DNA of 64,000 nucleotides from an uncultured Collinsella sp. Lineage in GTDB: Bacteria; Actinomycetota; Coriobacteriia; Coriobacteriales; Coriobacteriaceae. The position numbers and the translations under genes were made by a program. Below, one piece after another: positions 1 through 8,297 of the stretch. The DNA lies in the NCBI GenBank assembly GCA_959605475.1, contig CAUHFS010000002.1, positions 1-64,000 of the forward strand, read 5' to 3'. The stretch's first letter is position 1, and the number at the start of each line of letters is the position of its first letter. A model generated the notes under the pieces. That model did no database searches, was not told the DNA's origin, and saw only the letters and a program-made list of their open reading frames with translations.

Positions 1-2
1 TG

Positions 3-368
3 GGCGGCCGATACGGAATTCCGCACGGTTTGGCCAACGCGATCATCCTGCCGCACATGCTTCGCGCTTATGGTGACGCCGCCGCCCCCAAGCTTGCCGA
101 TCTTGCTCGCATGGCGGGCATTGCGCCGGCTACCGCGCAGGATAGTCTTGCGGCCGAGGCCTTTATCGATTGGGTCGACCGCATGAACGAGATCCTGGGA
201 ATCCCCAAATATGTCTCGGGCATTCGCCGCTCCGACATTCCCGAGATGGCGGCGCATGCCGATGCCGAGGCCAATCCGCTGTACCCCGTTCCGCTTTTGA
301 TGGACCGCTTGGAGCTCGAGCGTATGTACGAGGTCGTCGCGGGTGGTATGTTTGAGGACGAGAACTAG
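3..368 (+). CDS. Iron-containing alcohol dehydrogenase, C-terminal part (cut by window edge)
   Basis: This frame is open from the first bases of the window and ends at TAG 366-368. The opening residues GGRYGIPHGLANAIILPH match the conserved PHGxxNAxxLP block of group III iron-dependent alcohol dehydrogenases, whose histidine helps bind the catalytic Fe2+. About 120 C-terminal residues are present; the NAD-binding N-terminal domain lies outside the window. An aldehyde dehydrogenase begins 9 bp downstream on the same strand, so the two probably form an operon interconverting alcohol, aldehyde and acid. The substrate cannot be told from this fragment. Confidence 0.85.
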   Translation, partial: GGRYGIPHGLANAIILPHMLRAYGDAAAPKLADLARMAGIAPATAQDSLAAEAFIDWVDRMNEILGIPKYVSGIRRSDIPEMAAHADAEANPLYPVPLLMDRLELERMYEVVAGGMFEDEN

Positions 369-377
369 GAGGGTGCC

Positions 378-1757
378 ATGAACACCGAGGAAATTGCGCG
401 CATCGTCGGCGATCAGCGCACTTACTTTAAAACGCACGCTACGTTTGATGTTGATGCCCGACGTCGCGCGCTCGTGAGTTTACGCGATGCGGTACGGGCG
501 CACGAGGCCGATATCGCCCATGCACTCAAGACCGATTTGGGAAAGTCGCATGACGAGGCATATATGTGCGAGATCGGCACGTCGCTTTCCGAGATTCGTC
601 ATCAGATCGCTCACGTGGCTCGATGGAGTCGTCCGCGCCTGCGTCCGTGTGACCTTGCCAACGCCGTGAGCGCGTGCAAAACGCAAGCCGTGCCCTATGG
701 CGTCACGCTCATCATGGCTCCGTGGAACTACCCGTTTTTGCTAACACTCGAGCCGCTCGCCGGCGCCCTTGCCGCGGGCAATACCGTGGTCATCAAGCCG
801 AGTGCCTATGCTCCGGCATCGAGCGCGGTGCTCAAGCAAATCTGTGAAGAGGCATTTGATCCGCGCCTGGTGACGGTTGTCGAGGGCGGGCGCGCCGAGA
901 ACGAAGCGTTGCTCGATGAGTGCTGGGACAAGATCTTCTTTACCGGTAGCGTTCCGGTCGGCAAGCTCGTCATGGAGCGCGCGAGTAAAAACCTCACGCC
1001 CGTGACGCTTGAGCTGGGCGGCAAGAGCCCCTGCATCGTGGATGCGACGGCAAACTTGAAGGTCGCGGCACGGCGTATCGCCTTTGGCAAATGGCTCAAC
1101 GTAGGGCAGACCTGCGTGGCGCCCGACTACCTGCTGGTCGATACGCGCGTGCACGACGAGCTGCTGGGCCTCATCAAGGAAGAGGTCCGCCGTATGTTTG
1201 GCGAGCATCCGCTCGATAACGAGGATTACGGGCATATCGTCAATGCTAAGCATTTTGCGCGCGTGCGCGGGCTGATCGATCCCGATAAGGTCGTGCTGGG
1301 AGGCACGGCGCGCGAGTCGTCGCTCAAGATTGAGCCGACGATCCTAGACGGCGTGACCCCCGATGACGCCGTGATGCAGGAGGAGATCTTCGGTCCCATC
1401 TTGCCGGTGCTGACGTTTGAGAGCCTAGACGAGGCCGAAGCGTTTATTACGGATCGTCCGACGCCGCTGGCCCTGTATATCTTTAGTCAGGACCGCGCAG
1501 TTCAGCAGCGCTTCGTGCGTTACGTGCCCTTTGGCGGTGGCTGTGTCAACGACACGATCATGCACTTGGCTACGAGCCATATGGGCTTTGGCGGCATGGG
1601 CGCGAGCGGTATGGGGCAGTACCATGGACGCGAGAGCTTCGATACGTTTAGCCACAAGAAGAGTATCGTGAACAAGGCAACTTGGCTGGACGTGCCGTTT
1701 CGGTATGCGCCCTACGCAAGCTGGAAGCACAAGTTCGTGCGCATGTTTGTGCATTAG
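378..1757 (+). CDS. Aldehyde dehydrogenase family protein
   Basis: NAD(P)-dependent oxidation of aldehydes to acids. The 459-residue protein shows the family hallmarks: PWNYP near residue 115 in the cofactor fold, FTGS at 188-191, the general-base glutamate in LELGGKSP (E212) and the nucleophile C246 in NVGQTCVAPD. The length of about 460 and lack of a long N-terminal arm resemble class 3 (ALDH3-like) enzymes more than the roughly 500-residue classes. An AGGAGG ribosome site precedes the ATG. It follows an iron alcohol dehydrogenase by 9 bp, so it may take the aldehyde that enzyme produces. The natural substrate is unknown. Confidence 0.93.
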   Translation: MNTEEIARIVGDQRTYFKTHATFDVDARRRALVSLRDAVRAHEADIAHALKTDLGKSHDEAYMCEIGTSLSEIRHQIAHVARWSRPRLRPCDLANAVSACKTQAVPYGVTLIMAPWNYPFLLTLEPLAGALAAGNTVVIKPSAYAPASSAVLKQICEEAFDPRLVTVVEGGRAENEALLDECWDKIFFTGSVPVGKLVMERASKNLTPVTLELGGKSPCIVDATANLKVAARRIAFGKWLNVGQTCVAPDYLLVDTRVHDELLGLIKEEVRRMFGEHPLDNEDYGHIVNAKHFARVRGLIDPDKVVLGGTARESSLKIEPTILDGVTPDDAVMQEEIFGPILPVLTFESLDEAEAFITDRPTPLALYIFSQDRAVQQRFVRYVPFGGGCVNDTIMHLATSHMGFGGMGASGMGQYHGRESFDTFSHKKSIVNKATWLDVPFRYAPYASWKHKFVRMFVH

Positions 1758-1765
1758 AAAAGGGC

Positions 1766-1803
1766 GCAGGTAATACGAACAAGTGTTCCTATTACCTGCA
1801 TTT
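1766..1803 (+). terminator. Hairpin terminator after the aldehyde dehydrogenase
   Basis: GCAGGTAATA (1766-1775) pairs perfectly with TATTACCTGC (1790-1799). An inner GAAC/GTTC pair caps the stem and a short TTTT follows. It begins 9 bp after the stop codon. The short U-run makes efficiency uncertain. Confidence 0.6.
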
Positions 1804-1862
1804 TGCGTTAGACTACTGTTATGGAGCACGGATGGGCCAACTCCCTTTAGAAGGGATTTGGT

Positions 1863-1946
1863 ATGAACGTAAGCGATGTTATTTCGTTATTGGCGTTGTT
1901 GATTGCGGCTATCGAACTCGGTCTGTTTATCGGCCGAATGAAATAG
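1863..1946 (+). CDS. Possible 27-residue holin-like type I toxin
   Basis: A 27-codon ORF starts at ATG 1863, behind an AGAAGGG ribosome site, and ends at TAG 1944. It opens MNVSDVISLLALLIAAIELG and closes with FIGRMK: a short polar N-terminus, a single hydrophobic helix of about 18 residues and a basic C-terminus. This is the layout of the putative holin-like toxin family found in type I toxin-antitoxin loci. The rest of the 425-bp gap (1758-2182) holds no other credible ORF. Downstream sequence contains GC-rich inverted elements (CCCG/CGGG near 2010-2027) that could belong to an overlapping antisense RNA, but no antitoxin could be defined. Alternatives are a small membrane regulator or a chance ORF. 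Confidence 0.45.
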   Translation: MNVSDVISLLALLIAAIELGLFIGRMK

Positions 1947-2182
1947 CCGCCCCCGCGTAAGCGAAGACGGCCACTTCTCACGATGAAAACGTGTATCGGA
2001 GTTGGCAAGACCCGCGGCAACGGGTGCCATCCGTGTTCCTATCTTATCTGCAAGCGTTCTGTCGCGCAAGCGTTGAGGCAAACGATTGAAGGACGCAGAC
2101 AGGATGTATTTGTGTCCGCACGGGACCGTAGACTTCTCAATAAGGTTACACACCGGTTTATCCGGCCGTTAGAGGAGCTGCT

Positions 2183-2509
2183 ATGTACGAGCCTTCGCGT
2201 GTTCTTCTGTCGTTTCATATCGCAGGATTTCAATATGCCGACGGCGCTTTGGTCCTAGGCGATCTTAAAGCGGGCGATAAACTGACACTGTGTGCCGAGC
2301 GCGATAATCCCCATGATCCCGAGGCAGTTGCGATCTACTATGGCAAGACCAAACTTGGCTGCGTTCCGGGAAACGAGGTCGGTCCACTGTCCTTGATGAT
2401 GTATTACGGCCACGAGGACGTGTTTGAGGCCCGCGTGCAACAGGTTGCCCCCGAGCGCAGCCCGTGGCACCAGGTGCGCGTTGGCCTCTATGTGGTGGAT
2501 GCCCGCTAA
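2183..2509 (+). CDS. HIRAN domain-containing protein
   Basis: The 108-residue protein is almost entirely a HIRAN domain, a small beta-rich module that in eukaryotic HLTF and bacterial relatives recognises DNA ends or stalled forks. Visible hallmarks are the opening FHIAGFQY strand, the ERDNPHDPEAVAIY block and KLGCVPGNE. It stands alone, without the helicase or nuclease domains often fused to HIRAN. AGAGGAG precedes the ATG. An acidic micro-protein gene follows 18 bp later, suggesting co-transcription. A DNA-repair role is inferred from the domain only. Confidence 0.82.
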   Translation: MYEPSRVLLSFHIAGFQYADGALVLGDLKAGDKLTLCAERDNPHDPEAVAIYYGKTKLGCVPGNEVGPLSLMMYYGHEDVFEARVQQVAPERSPWHQVRVGLYVVDAR

Positions 2510-2527
2510 TCGGTAAGGGAGGCTGCC

Positions 2528-2707
2528 ATGCTTGACGACGATGACCTGTTCGATTTGACGGATGATCCGTTTGAGTGGGATATGCTACTCGATGACGATG
2601 AGCTGGAGCAGGATCGCAAAAAGCAAAAGGATAAGAACGCCCAGGGCAAAGGTTCGAATAAAAAGGACGAGTGCCGCCGCGGACTGTTCGGCGGGCTCTT
2701 TGGCTAA
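2528..2707 (+). CDS. Small acidic hypothetical protein (59 aa)
   Basis: The ORF starts at ATG 2528 behind a strong AAGGGAGG site and ends at TAA 2705. The N-terminal half is rich in Asp/Glu (LDDDDLFDLTDD at 2-13), the middle is lysine-rich (DRKKQKDK), and the C-terminus is a glycine-phenylalanine repeat (GLFGGLFG). There is no signal peptide or membrane segment. It sits 18 bp after the HIRAN gene and 66 bp before the phosphoesterase gene. Its good ribosome site and frame-consistent codon use support a real gene. No family is recognised. Confidence 0.6.
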   Translation: MLDDDDLFDLTDDPFEWDMLLDDDELEQDRKKQKDKNAQGKGSNKKDECRRGLFGGLFG

Positions 2708-2773
2708 CCGCCGCATCGCTGTGTCTGTATACTTAGCACGAGTTGGATGCATTGCGAAATGAGGGCATAGACG

Positions 2774-3319
2774 ATGATGTGGTTTACCGCCGACCTGCAC
2801 CTGGGCGATACGAATATCTTGCACGACATGGATCGACCGTTTGATTCGGTCGAGGAGATGAACCGCAAGGTCATCGATGCCATCAATGAGTGCGTGGCTG
2901 CGGACGACCGCCTCTATATCCTGGGAGACTTTACGTATCGCTTGCCCATGGCGGAGGCGGTGCGCCTGCGCGAGCGTATCGAATGCAAGAATGCGACGCT
3001 CATCCGCGGTAACCATGACGGCGACTGGGAAGATCCCGACGCCCCGCAAATTTGGGAAGACGTGCGCGATTACCTGGAGATTGCTCCCGGCTATGCCAAG
3101 GGTCATCGTCTGGTGATGAGCCACTACCCCATGCTCAGCTGGAACGGCAAGGCACGTGGCGCCATTATGCTGCATGGGCATATCCACAGCAGGGGTGACC
3201 GCACCAACGCACGCAACCGCGATCGCGAGCGCCCCATTTACCGCTACGATGTGGGCCTCGACGCCAATGACTACAAGCCCGTAAGTCGTGATCAAATCCT
3301 CGGCTATTTTGGACTGTAA
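2774..3319 (+). CDS. Calcineurin-like metallophosphoesterase
   Basis: All dimetal-site motifs of the superfamily are visible in order: D7-x-H9 (ADLHLGD), GDF at 51-53, GNHD at 79-82, the lone histidine in SHYPM (H117) and HGHIH at 134-138. At 181 residues it is a minimal single-domain phosphoesterase. Such proteins hydrolyse phosphomono- or diesters; the substrate is not evident. Two tandem ATGs (2774, 2777) follow a GAGGG site and either could be used. A strong terminator closes the unit downstream. Confidence 0.9.
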   Translation: MMWFTADLHLGDTNILHDMDRPFDSVEEMNRKVIDAINECVAADDRLYILGDFTYRLPMAEAVRLRERIECKNATLIRGNHDGDWEDPDAPQIWEDVRDYLEIAPGYAKGHRLVMSHYPMLSWNGKARGAIMLHGHIHSRGDRTNARNRDRERPIYRYDVGLDANDYKPVSRDQILGYFGL

Positions 3320-3337
3320 TTTTCAAACTGTCACTCA

Positions 3338-3374
3338 AACCACCACAAAGGGGACAGGCACCTTTGTGGTGGTT
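3338..3374. repeat. 14-bp perfect inverted repeat with GGGGACAGGCACC core
   Basis: AACCACCACAAAGG (3338-3351) is the exact reverse complement of 3361-3374, separated by a 9-nt loop, GGACAGGCA. It lies between the phosphoesterase stop and its terminator. The motif looks like an interspersed palindromic element rather than a terminator because no U-run follows. Confidence 0.6.
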
Positions 3375-3376
3375 CT

Positions 3377-3411
3377 GGCGCCGTTGCCATTATGGCGGCG
3401 GCGCCTTTTTT
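3377..3411 (+). terminator. Strong intrinsic terminator
   Basis: GGCGCCG (3377-3383) pairs with CGGCGCC (3399-3405). The stem is extended by GCCAT/ATGGC inside and followed by six Ts (3406-3411). It ends the phosphoesterase unit before the DUF2130 gene. Confidence 0.8.
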
Positions 3412-3469
3412 GTCCGTGCGGCGCGGTAGAGTGTAGGCGGTCGAAATTTGCGTCCATCGAGGAGCTGCT

Positions 3470-5227
3470 ATGAACGAGATTAAGTGCCCGCATTGCGGCG
3501 AAGTTTTTAAGGTCGATGCGTCCGGCTATGCGGATATCGTCAAGCAAGTACGCGATGCCGAGTTTTCGCGCGACCTGGACGAGCGTGTGAAGGCAGTCCA
3601 GCGCGAGGGCGAGCAAGCGCTGGAGCTTGAGCGCTCGCGTTCGACGGCTGCCTTGCAAAAGGCAGAGTCTCAGCGCAACGCTCAGCTTGTCGAGCAGAAG
3701 AACACTGCGGATCAGAAACTGGCGCAAGAGGTTGCCAAGCGCGATGCTGAGCTTGCCGAGCTGCGCGCTAAGCTCGAGGGCGCTGCCGCAGAGCGCGAGA
3801 GTGCAAGCCAGCGCGCGGCGGTAGAGGCACGAGCCAATGCTCAAAAGGAAAATGCCGAACTCCAGCGTGAGATTGATAGCCTGCGTGCGCAGCTTGGGCG
3901 CAAAGATGACGAAGCAAAGCTTGCCGAGTCGGCGGCGCGCAACGCTGCTCAAAACGATTTAGCTGCGCGCGACGCTCAGATTGCCGAGCTGCAGGCCAGG
4001 CTCGCCGCGGCGGACAAAGCCCAGGAGATGGCGCTTGCCGCTGCCGCGGCAGAGTCGCAGCGTGAGCTCGATGCCGCTCGCAGCGAGGCCGAGCGCGCGC
4101 TTACTGACTATCGCGCGAAGGTGCAAGAGAAGTTCTCCGCCGCAAAGGCTCAGTCCGAGCAAGAGGCCGAGGGCCTGCGTGCCCAGCTGCGCGAGCAGGA
4201 ACTGATGGCAAAAATGAACCTGTCAGAGGCGGTCGCCGCGGCGGAGCGTGAGCGCGATGAGGCACGTGCCAAACTGACGAGCGAGCTGGCAGTGCGCGAT
4301 TCTCGCGAGGAGCAGGCCAAGGCGGCACACGAGCTCGAGCTTGCGCAGGCCAAGCGTGCGAGCGATGACCTGATTCGCTACAAGGATGAAGAGATCGAGC
4401 GCCTTAAGGACATGAAGGTCCGCCTGTCCACCAAGATGGTGGGCGAGTCGCTCGAGCAGCACTGTGAGACCGAGTTTAACCGTCTGCGCATGACGGCGTT
4501 TCCTAACGCGTACTTCGAGAAGGATAACGATGCGTCCGAGGGTACCAAGGGCGACTTTATCTTCCGCGAGTGCGACGCGAGCGGCAACGAGGTCATTTCG
4601 ATTATGTTCGAGATGAAAAACGAGAACGACGAGACTGCGACCAAGCACAAAAACGAGGACTTCTTTAAGAAGCTCGATCACGATCGCCGCCAAAAAGGCT
4701 GCGAGTACGCGGTGCTCTGCACGTTGCTCGAACCCGAGAGCGAGCTTTACAACGCCGGCATCGTGGACGTGAGCTATCGCTACGAGAAGATGTACGTGAT
4801 TCGCCCACAGTTCTTTATTCCCATGATCACGCTTCTTCGCAACGCCGCCATGGGTTCGCTGCGCTATAAGCAGGAACTGGCGGAGTACAAACAGCAGAAT
4901 ATCGACGTCACGAACTTCGAAGCCAAGATGGAAAAGTTCAAGAATGATTTCGGTCGCAACTACGAGATCGCGAGCCGCAAGTTCCAAACGGCGATTGATG
5001 AGATCGACAAGACGATTAGCCATCTGCAGAAAACCAAGGAGGCGTTGCTGTCCTCCGAGAACAATCTGCGCCTAGCCAACAAGAAGGCCGACGATCTTAC
5101 CATTCGCAAGCTCACGTGGGGCAACAAGACCATGAAGGCCGCGTTTGACGAGGCGCGCGGGGCTGCGACAGAGACAAACGATGAGCCAGCCGAGGCGGAT
5201 TCGTATGAGGTCGAGGATACCGAGTAG
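3470..5227 (+). CDS. DUF2130 domain-containing protein (coiled-coil, possible nuclease fold)
   Basis: The 585-residue protein starts with a CPHCG mini zinc motif (C6, C9). About 300 residues of Ala/Glu/Arg-rich heptads follow, forming a long coiled coil (roughly 30-330), and then the conserved C-terminal domain of the DUF2130 family (about 335-520). Within that domain, [10 protein letters not shown] followed by the FEMKNE strand has the D...ExK arrangement of PD-(D/E)xK-like nucleases, resembling RmuC. The function is unproven; a role in DNA metabolism is inferred. The ATG is preceded by GAGGAG. The gene is monocistronic, with terminators on both sides. Confidence 0.8.
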   Translation: MNEIKCPHCGEVFKVDASGYADIVKQVRDAEFSRDLDERVKAVQREGEQALELERSRSTAALQKAESQRNAQLVEQKNTADQKLAQEVAKRDAELAELRAKLEGAAAERESASQRAAVEARANAQKENAELQREIDSLRAQLGRKDDEAKLAESAARNAAQNDLAARDAQIAELQARLAAADKAQEMALAAAAAESQRELDAARSEAERALTDYRAKVQEKFSAAKAQSEQEAEGLRAQLREQELMAKMNLSEAVAAAERERDEARAKLTSELAVRDSREEQAKAAHELELAQAKRASDDLIRYKDEEIERLKDMKVRLSTKMVGESLEQHCETEFNRLRMTAFPNAYFEKDNDASEGTKGDFIFRECDASGNEVISIMFEMKNENDETATKHKNEDFFKKLDHDRRQKGCEYAVLCTLLEPESELYNAGIVDVSYRYEKMYVIRPQFFIPMITLLRNAAMGSLRYKQELAEYKQQNIDVTNFEAKMEKFKNDFGRNYEIASRKFQTAIDEIDKTISHLQKTKEALLSSENNLRLANKKADDLTIRKLTWGNKTMKAAFDEARGAATETNDEPAEADSYEVEDTE

Positions 5228-5244
5228 GGGATAGCGTATCGCGC

Positions 5245-5286
5245 AAAAAACGGGGCCGCTGGCGATATTGCCAACGGCCCCGCTTG
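5245..5286. terminator. Bidirectional terminator between convergent genes
   Basis: CGGGGCCG (5251-5258) pairs with CGGCCCCG (5275-5282), with an inner TGGC/GCCA pair. Six As at 5245-5250 provide the U-run for the minus-strand helicase gene. The plus-strand side ends in CTTGTTT, serving the DUF2130 gene more weakly. Confidence 0.75.
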
Positions 5287-5306
5287 TTTCGTTCCAGCAT
5301 GTTCGG

Positions 5307-7988
5307 CTAGTCCTCGAGCAGGTCCTCGATAAAGCCGACGCGGTAGTTTTTGAAGATGACCTCGCCGCCGTCTTGCGTGGCGTCCAGATCGACATCGCCC
5401 ATGATGCCAAAATCGTGGTCGCCATCCTCGTCGGCAAAGATCTGGTGCACGTGCCATATGTGCGCGGTCTTCTCGTCGGACTCGTCAATGGAAAACATCG
5501 CGGCGCTGCGGGCATCTCCGTCGGTGAGGATTTCCTCGTGCTGCTCGTGGTAAGCGTCGAGTGCTTTTTGCCAGCGGATCTCGCTCATGCCCCAGTCGTC
5601 GTCGAGCTCGCCCAGGTCGCGAACGTGCTCGCGGGCGGCAAGGGTCACGCGGCGGAAGAGCGCGTTGCGCACCAATAGCGTGCAGCCGCGACGGTCCGCC
5701 ACGACCTCGTCGATGCCCTGCGGCGGCGCAGCATCGAGGGCTGTCGGGTTGCCGGCGTTCTCCCACTCATCCACCAGGCTCGAGTCCACCGAGCGCACCA
5801 CAAAGCCCAGCCACGAGATAATGTCGCGCAGGCGCTCGTCGCGCTTCTCGATGGGCACGGTGCGGTCGAGTGAACGGTAGGCCTCTGCCAGGTAACGCAG
5901 CAAAATGCCCTCGGAGCGGGCGATGCCGAGCTTTTGGATATAGCCCTTAAAATCGCTCGCGCTTTCCAGCATATCGCGCAGGACGCTCTTGGGAGAGAGC
6001 TGGTAGTCGTTGGCCCAGGGTACTTCCTGGCAGTACTTGTCGAAGGCGGCATCGAGCAAGTCCTCGAGCGGCTTTTCGTAGGTGACATCCTGGATGCGCT
6101 CCAGGCGTTCCTCATAATCGACGCCGTCAGCCTTCATTTCGGCCATCGCGCGGTCGCGCGCGGCGCGCTCCTGTGCGCGCAATACCTGCTTGGGATCCTC
6201 GAGCGTTGCCTCGACCATTGAGATCAGATCCATGGTATAGGTCTCGCTCTCGGGGTCGAGCAGCTCCAACGCGGCAAGCAAGAACGGCGAGAGCGGCTGA
6301 TCGAGTGCGAAGTCCTCGGGCAGATCGACCGTCAGCGCGTAGTCGATGTCCGGCGCGGCGTCAGCCGGAGCGTCGGGCGCGGGCGGCACCTCGGTGCGAA
6401 CGACGACGCCGGAATCGATGAGTGTGGCGAAGATTTCGTCGGCGCGAACCTCGAGCTTGGCCTTTTCCTCGGGAGTCTGCAGGCTCGTTTCGATGAGGTC
6501 GTGTACGCGGGCTCGGGCATCGCCGCCCTGCTCGACCACGCTAATCACCATGGAGTGTGTGATGCGAAGGCGCGGCTTGAGCGTCTCGGGCTGCGTCTCG
6601 ATCAGGCGCTCAAAGGTCTGCTTGTTCCAGGTGACAAAGCCCTCGGGGGCCTTTTTCTTTTTAATCTTGCGGAGCTTCTTGGGGTCGTCGCCCGCCTTGG
6701 CCATGAGCTTAGCGTTCTCGATCTCGTGCTCCGGGGCCTCGGCGATGACCATGCCCTCGGTATCGAAGCCCGAACGGCCGGCGCGACCAGCGATCTGATG
6801 GAACTCACGGGCGCGCAGGCGACGCATCTTGTAGCCGTCGAACTTGGTGAGCGCGGTGAGCACCACGGTGTGGATGGGCACGTTGATGCCGACGCCGAGC
6901 GTATCGGTACCGCAGATGACGGGCAGCAGGCCCTGCTGCGCCAAGCGCTCGACCAGCAGGCGATAGCGCGGCAACATGCCAGCATGGTGCACGCCGACGC
7001 CGCATCCAAGCAGGCGTTTGAGAATCTTACCAAAGGCCGTCGAGAAGCTCGTGCCCTTGGCCGCCTCTTTGATGGCCTCGCGCTGCTCCTTGCTGGCGAT
7101 GCCAAAATTGGCGAGCGACTGTGCCGTCGCAAGGGCGGCATCCTGGCTAAAGTGCACGATATAGAGCGGGGCCTCGCCGCGGCGCATAGCGAGCTCGACG
7201 GTGCCCTCGAGGGAGGTCGTCACATAGTCGTAGTTCAGCGGAACAGGACGCGGGGCGTCGACAACCAAGTCGCAAGCAGCGCCGGTGTGTTCCTCGAGCG
7301 AGGCGGCGATCGCGGTGACATCGCCGAGCGTGGCGCTCATGAGCATAAACTGCGTGTGGGGCAGGGTGAGCAGCGGCACCTGCCATGCCCAGCCGCGGTC
7401 GGGGTCGGCAAAGTAGTGGAACTCGTCCATGGCCACGCAGCCCACGTCGGCGCCCTCGCCCTCGCGCAGTGCATCGTTGGCAAGGATTTCGGCCGTGCAG
7501 CAGATGACGGGCGCCTTAGTGTTGATGTGCGTATCGCCGGTGATCATGCCAACGTTATCGCGGCCGAGTACCTGTACCAGATCGAAGAACTTTTCGCTGA
7601 CCAGGGCCTTGATGGGGGCCGTGTAATAGCAGCGCTTGCCCTGCGCCATGCCCATAAAGAGCATGCCCAGCGCGACGAGCGATTTACCCGATCCGGTCGG
7701 TGTGCCCAAAATGACGTGATCGCCGGCGGCCAGGTCCATGAGGGCCTCTTCTTGGTGACCCCACAGCTCGATGCCGCGGCTGCTCGTCCATTCAAAGAAG
7801 CGTTCGAAGGCCTGATCGGGCGTGAGCCACGGTTCGGGCTCACTGCCGTCCTCGGGCTCCCACCAGGTGGGGGAGAGCGCGCCGAGCGAGCCGAACTCGG
7901 CTTCGGTTCCCGTGCCGCCCGAGAATGAGCTGGCGGCCCCGGCGCCGGAGACGGTACTGGCGGCGGTATCTGTCGTGGTCTGTGTCAT
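5307..7988 (-). CDS. Ski2-like DEAD/DEAH-box helicase with DUF3516 C-terminus
   Basis: An ATP-dependent RNA/DNA helicase of 893 residues. Walker A is GTPTGSGKS (95-103), motif II is the unusual DEFH (188-191) and motif III is SAT (218-220). A RecA2 domain carries the GTDTLGVGINVP and QIAGRAGR motifs. The long C-terminal half matches the actinobacterial DUF3516 architecture, related to Ski2/Mtr4 and mycobacterial HelY. A longer open frame reaches 8159, but those 57 extra residues look non-coding. ATG 7988 has a GAGAAAG site and begins a typical low-complexity N-terminus (MTQTTTDTAAS). A role in RNA surveillance or turnover is inferred from the Ski2 relationship. Confidence 0.88.
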   Translation of the reverse strand: MTQTTTDTAASTVSGAGAASSFSGGTGTEAEFGSLGALSPTWWEPEDGSEPEPWLTPDQAFERFFEWTSSRGIELWGHQEEALMDLAAGDHVILGTPTGSGKSLVALGMLFMGMAQGKRCYYTAPIKALVSEKFFDLVQVLGRDNVGMITGDTHINTKAPVICCTAEILANDALREGEGADVGCVAMDEFHYFADPDRGWAWQVPLLTLPHTQFMLMSATLGDVTAIAASLEEHTGAACDLVVDAPRPVPLNYDYVTTSLEGTVELAMRRGEAPLYIVHFSQDAALATAQSLANFGIASKEQREAIKEAAKGTSFSTAFGKILKRLLGCGVGVHHAGMLPRYRLLVERLAQQGLLPVICGTDTLGVGINVPIHTVVLTALTKFDGYKMRRLRAREFHQIAGRAGRSGFDTEGMVIAEAPEHEIENAKLMAKAGDDPKKLRKIKKKKAPEGFVTWNKQTFERLIETQPETLKPRLRITHSMVISVVEQGGDARARVHDLIETSLQTPEEKAKLEVRADEIFATLIDSGVVVRTEVPPAPDAPADAAPDIDYALTVDLPEDFALDQPLSPFLLAALELLDPESETYTMDLISMVEATLEDPKQVLRAQERAARDRAMAEMKADGVDYEERLERIQDVTYEKPLEDLLDAAFDKYCQEVPWANDYQLSPKSVLRDMLESASDFKGYIQKLGIARSEGILLRYLAEAYRSLDRTVPIEKRDERLRDIISWLGFVVRSVDSSLVDEWENAGNPTALDAAPPQGIDEVVADRRGCTLLVRNALFRRVTLAAREHVRDLGELDDDWGMSEIRWQKALDAYHEQHEEILTDGDARSAAMFSIDESDEKTAHIWHVHQIFADEDGDHDFGIMGDVDLDATQDGGEVIFKNYRVGFIEDLLED

Positions 7989-8109
7989 GTGTTTGCTTTC
8001 TCTCGCGATTGTCCGCCAACTATTATGGCGTAGCAGCGGCGTGGGGTGCCAGCGCGCGAGAAAATGCAGGAAATGGGCGTTCTGCCCAGCCGTTTGGTGC
8101 AGTCGCCAG

Positions 8110-8232
8110 CTAAGTGAGTAGACTTTTTTCAATGTCGCGAGCACATGGCTTTTGCGCAAGGGTTCTACCTGCGGTTTTAGTTTTCGTTATGCGGGTTGTG
8201 CTTGGCTATTGCAAAAAAGTCTACTCACTTAG
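8110..8232. repeat. Element bounded by 20-bp perfect inverted repeats
   Basis: CTAAGTGAGTAGACTTTTTT (8110-8129) is the exact reverse complement of 8213-8232. The arms enclose 83 bp with no ORF. The whole 123-bp unit sits in the 309-bp gap upstream of the helicase gene. Arms of this length with AT-rich inner ends resemble a MITE, or a paired regulatory or terminator element. No target-site duplication is visible. Confidence 0.65.
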
Positions 8233-8297
8233 GTTTGAGGGTCGTTCGCTGGCGCCTATTTTCACTTGTTTGCCGACGCCGCGACCATCAGAAGCCC

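Noticed and set aside
7989..8159. 57-codon N-terminal extension of the Ski2-like helicase
   Set aside because: It overlaps the arm of the 20-bp inverted repeat, lacks a ribosome site, and ATG 7988 begins a typical N-terminus.
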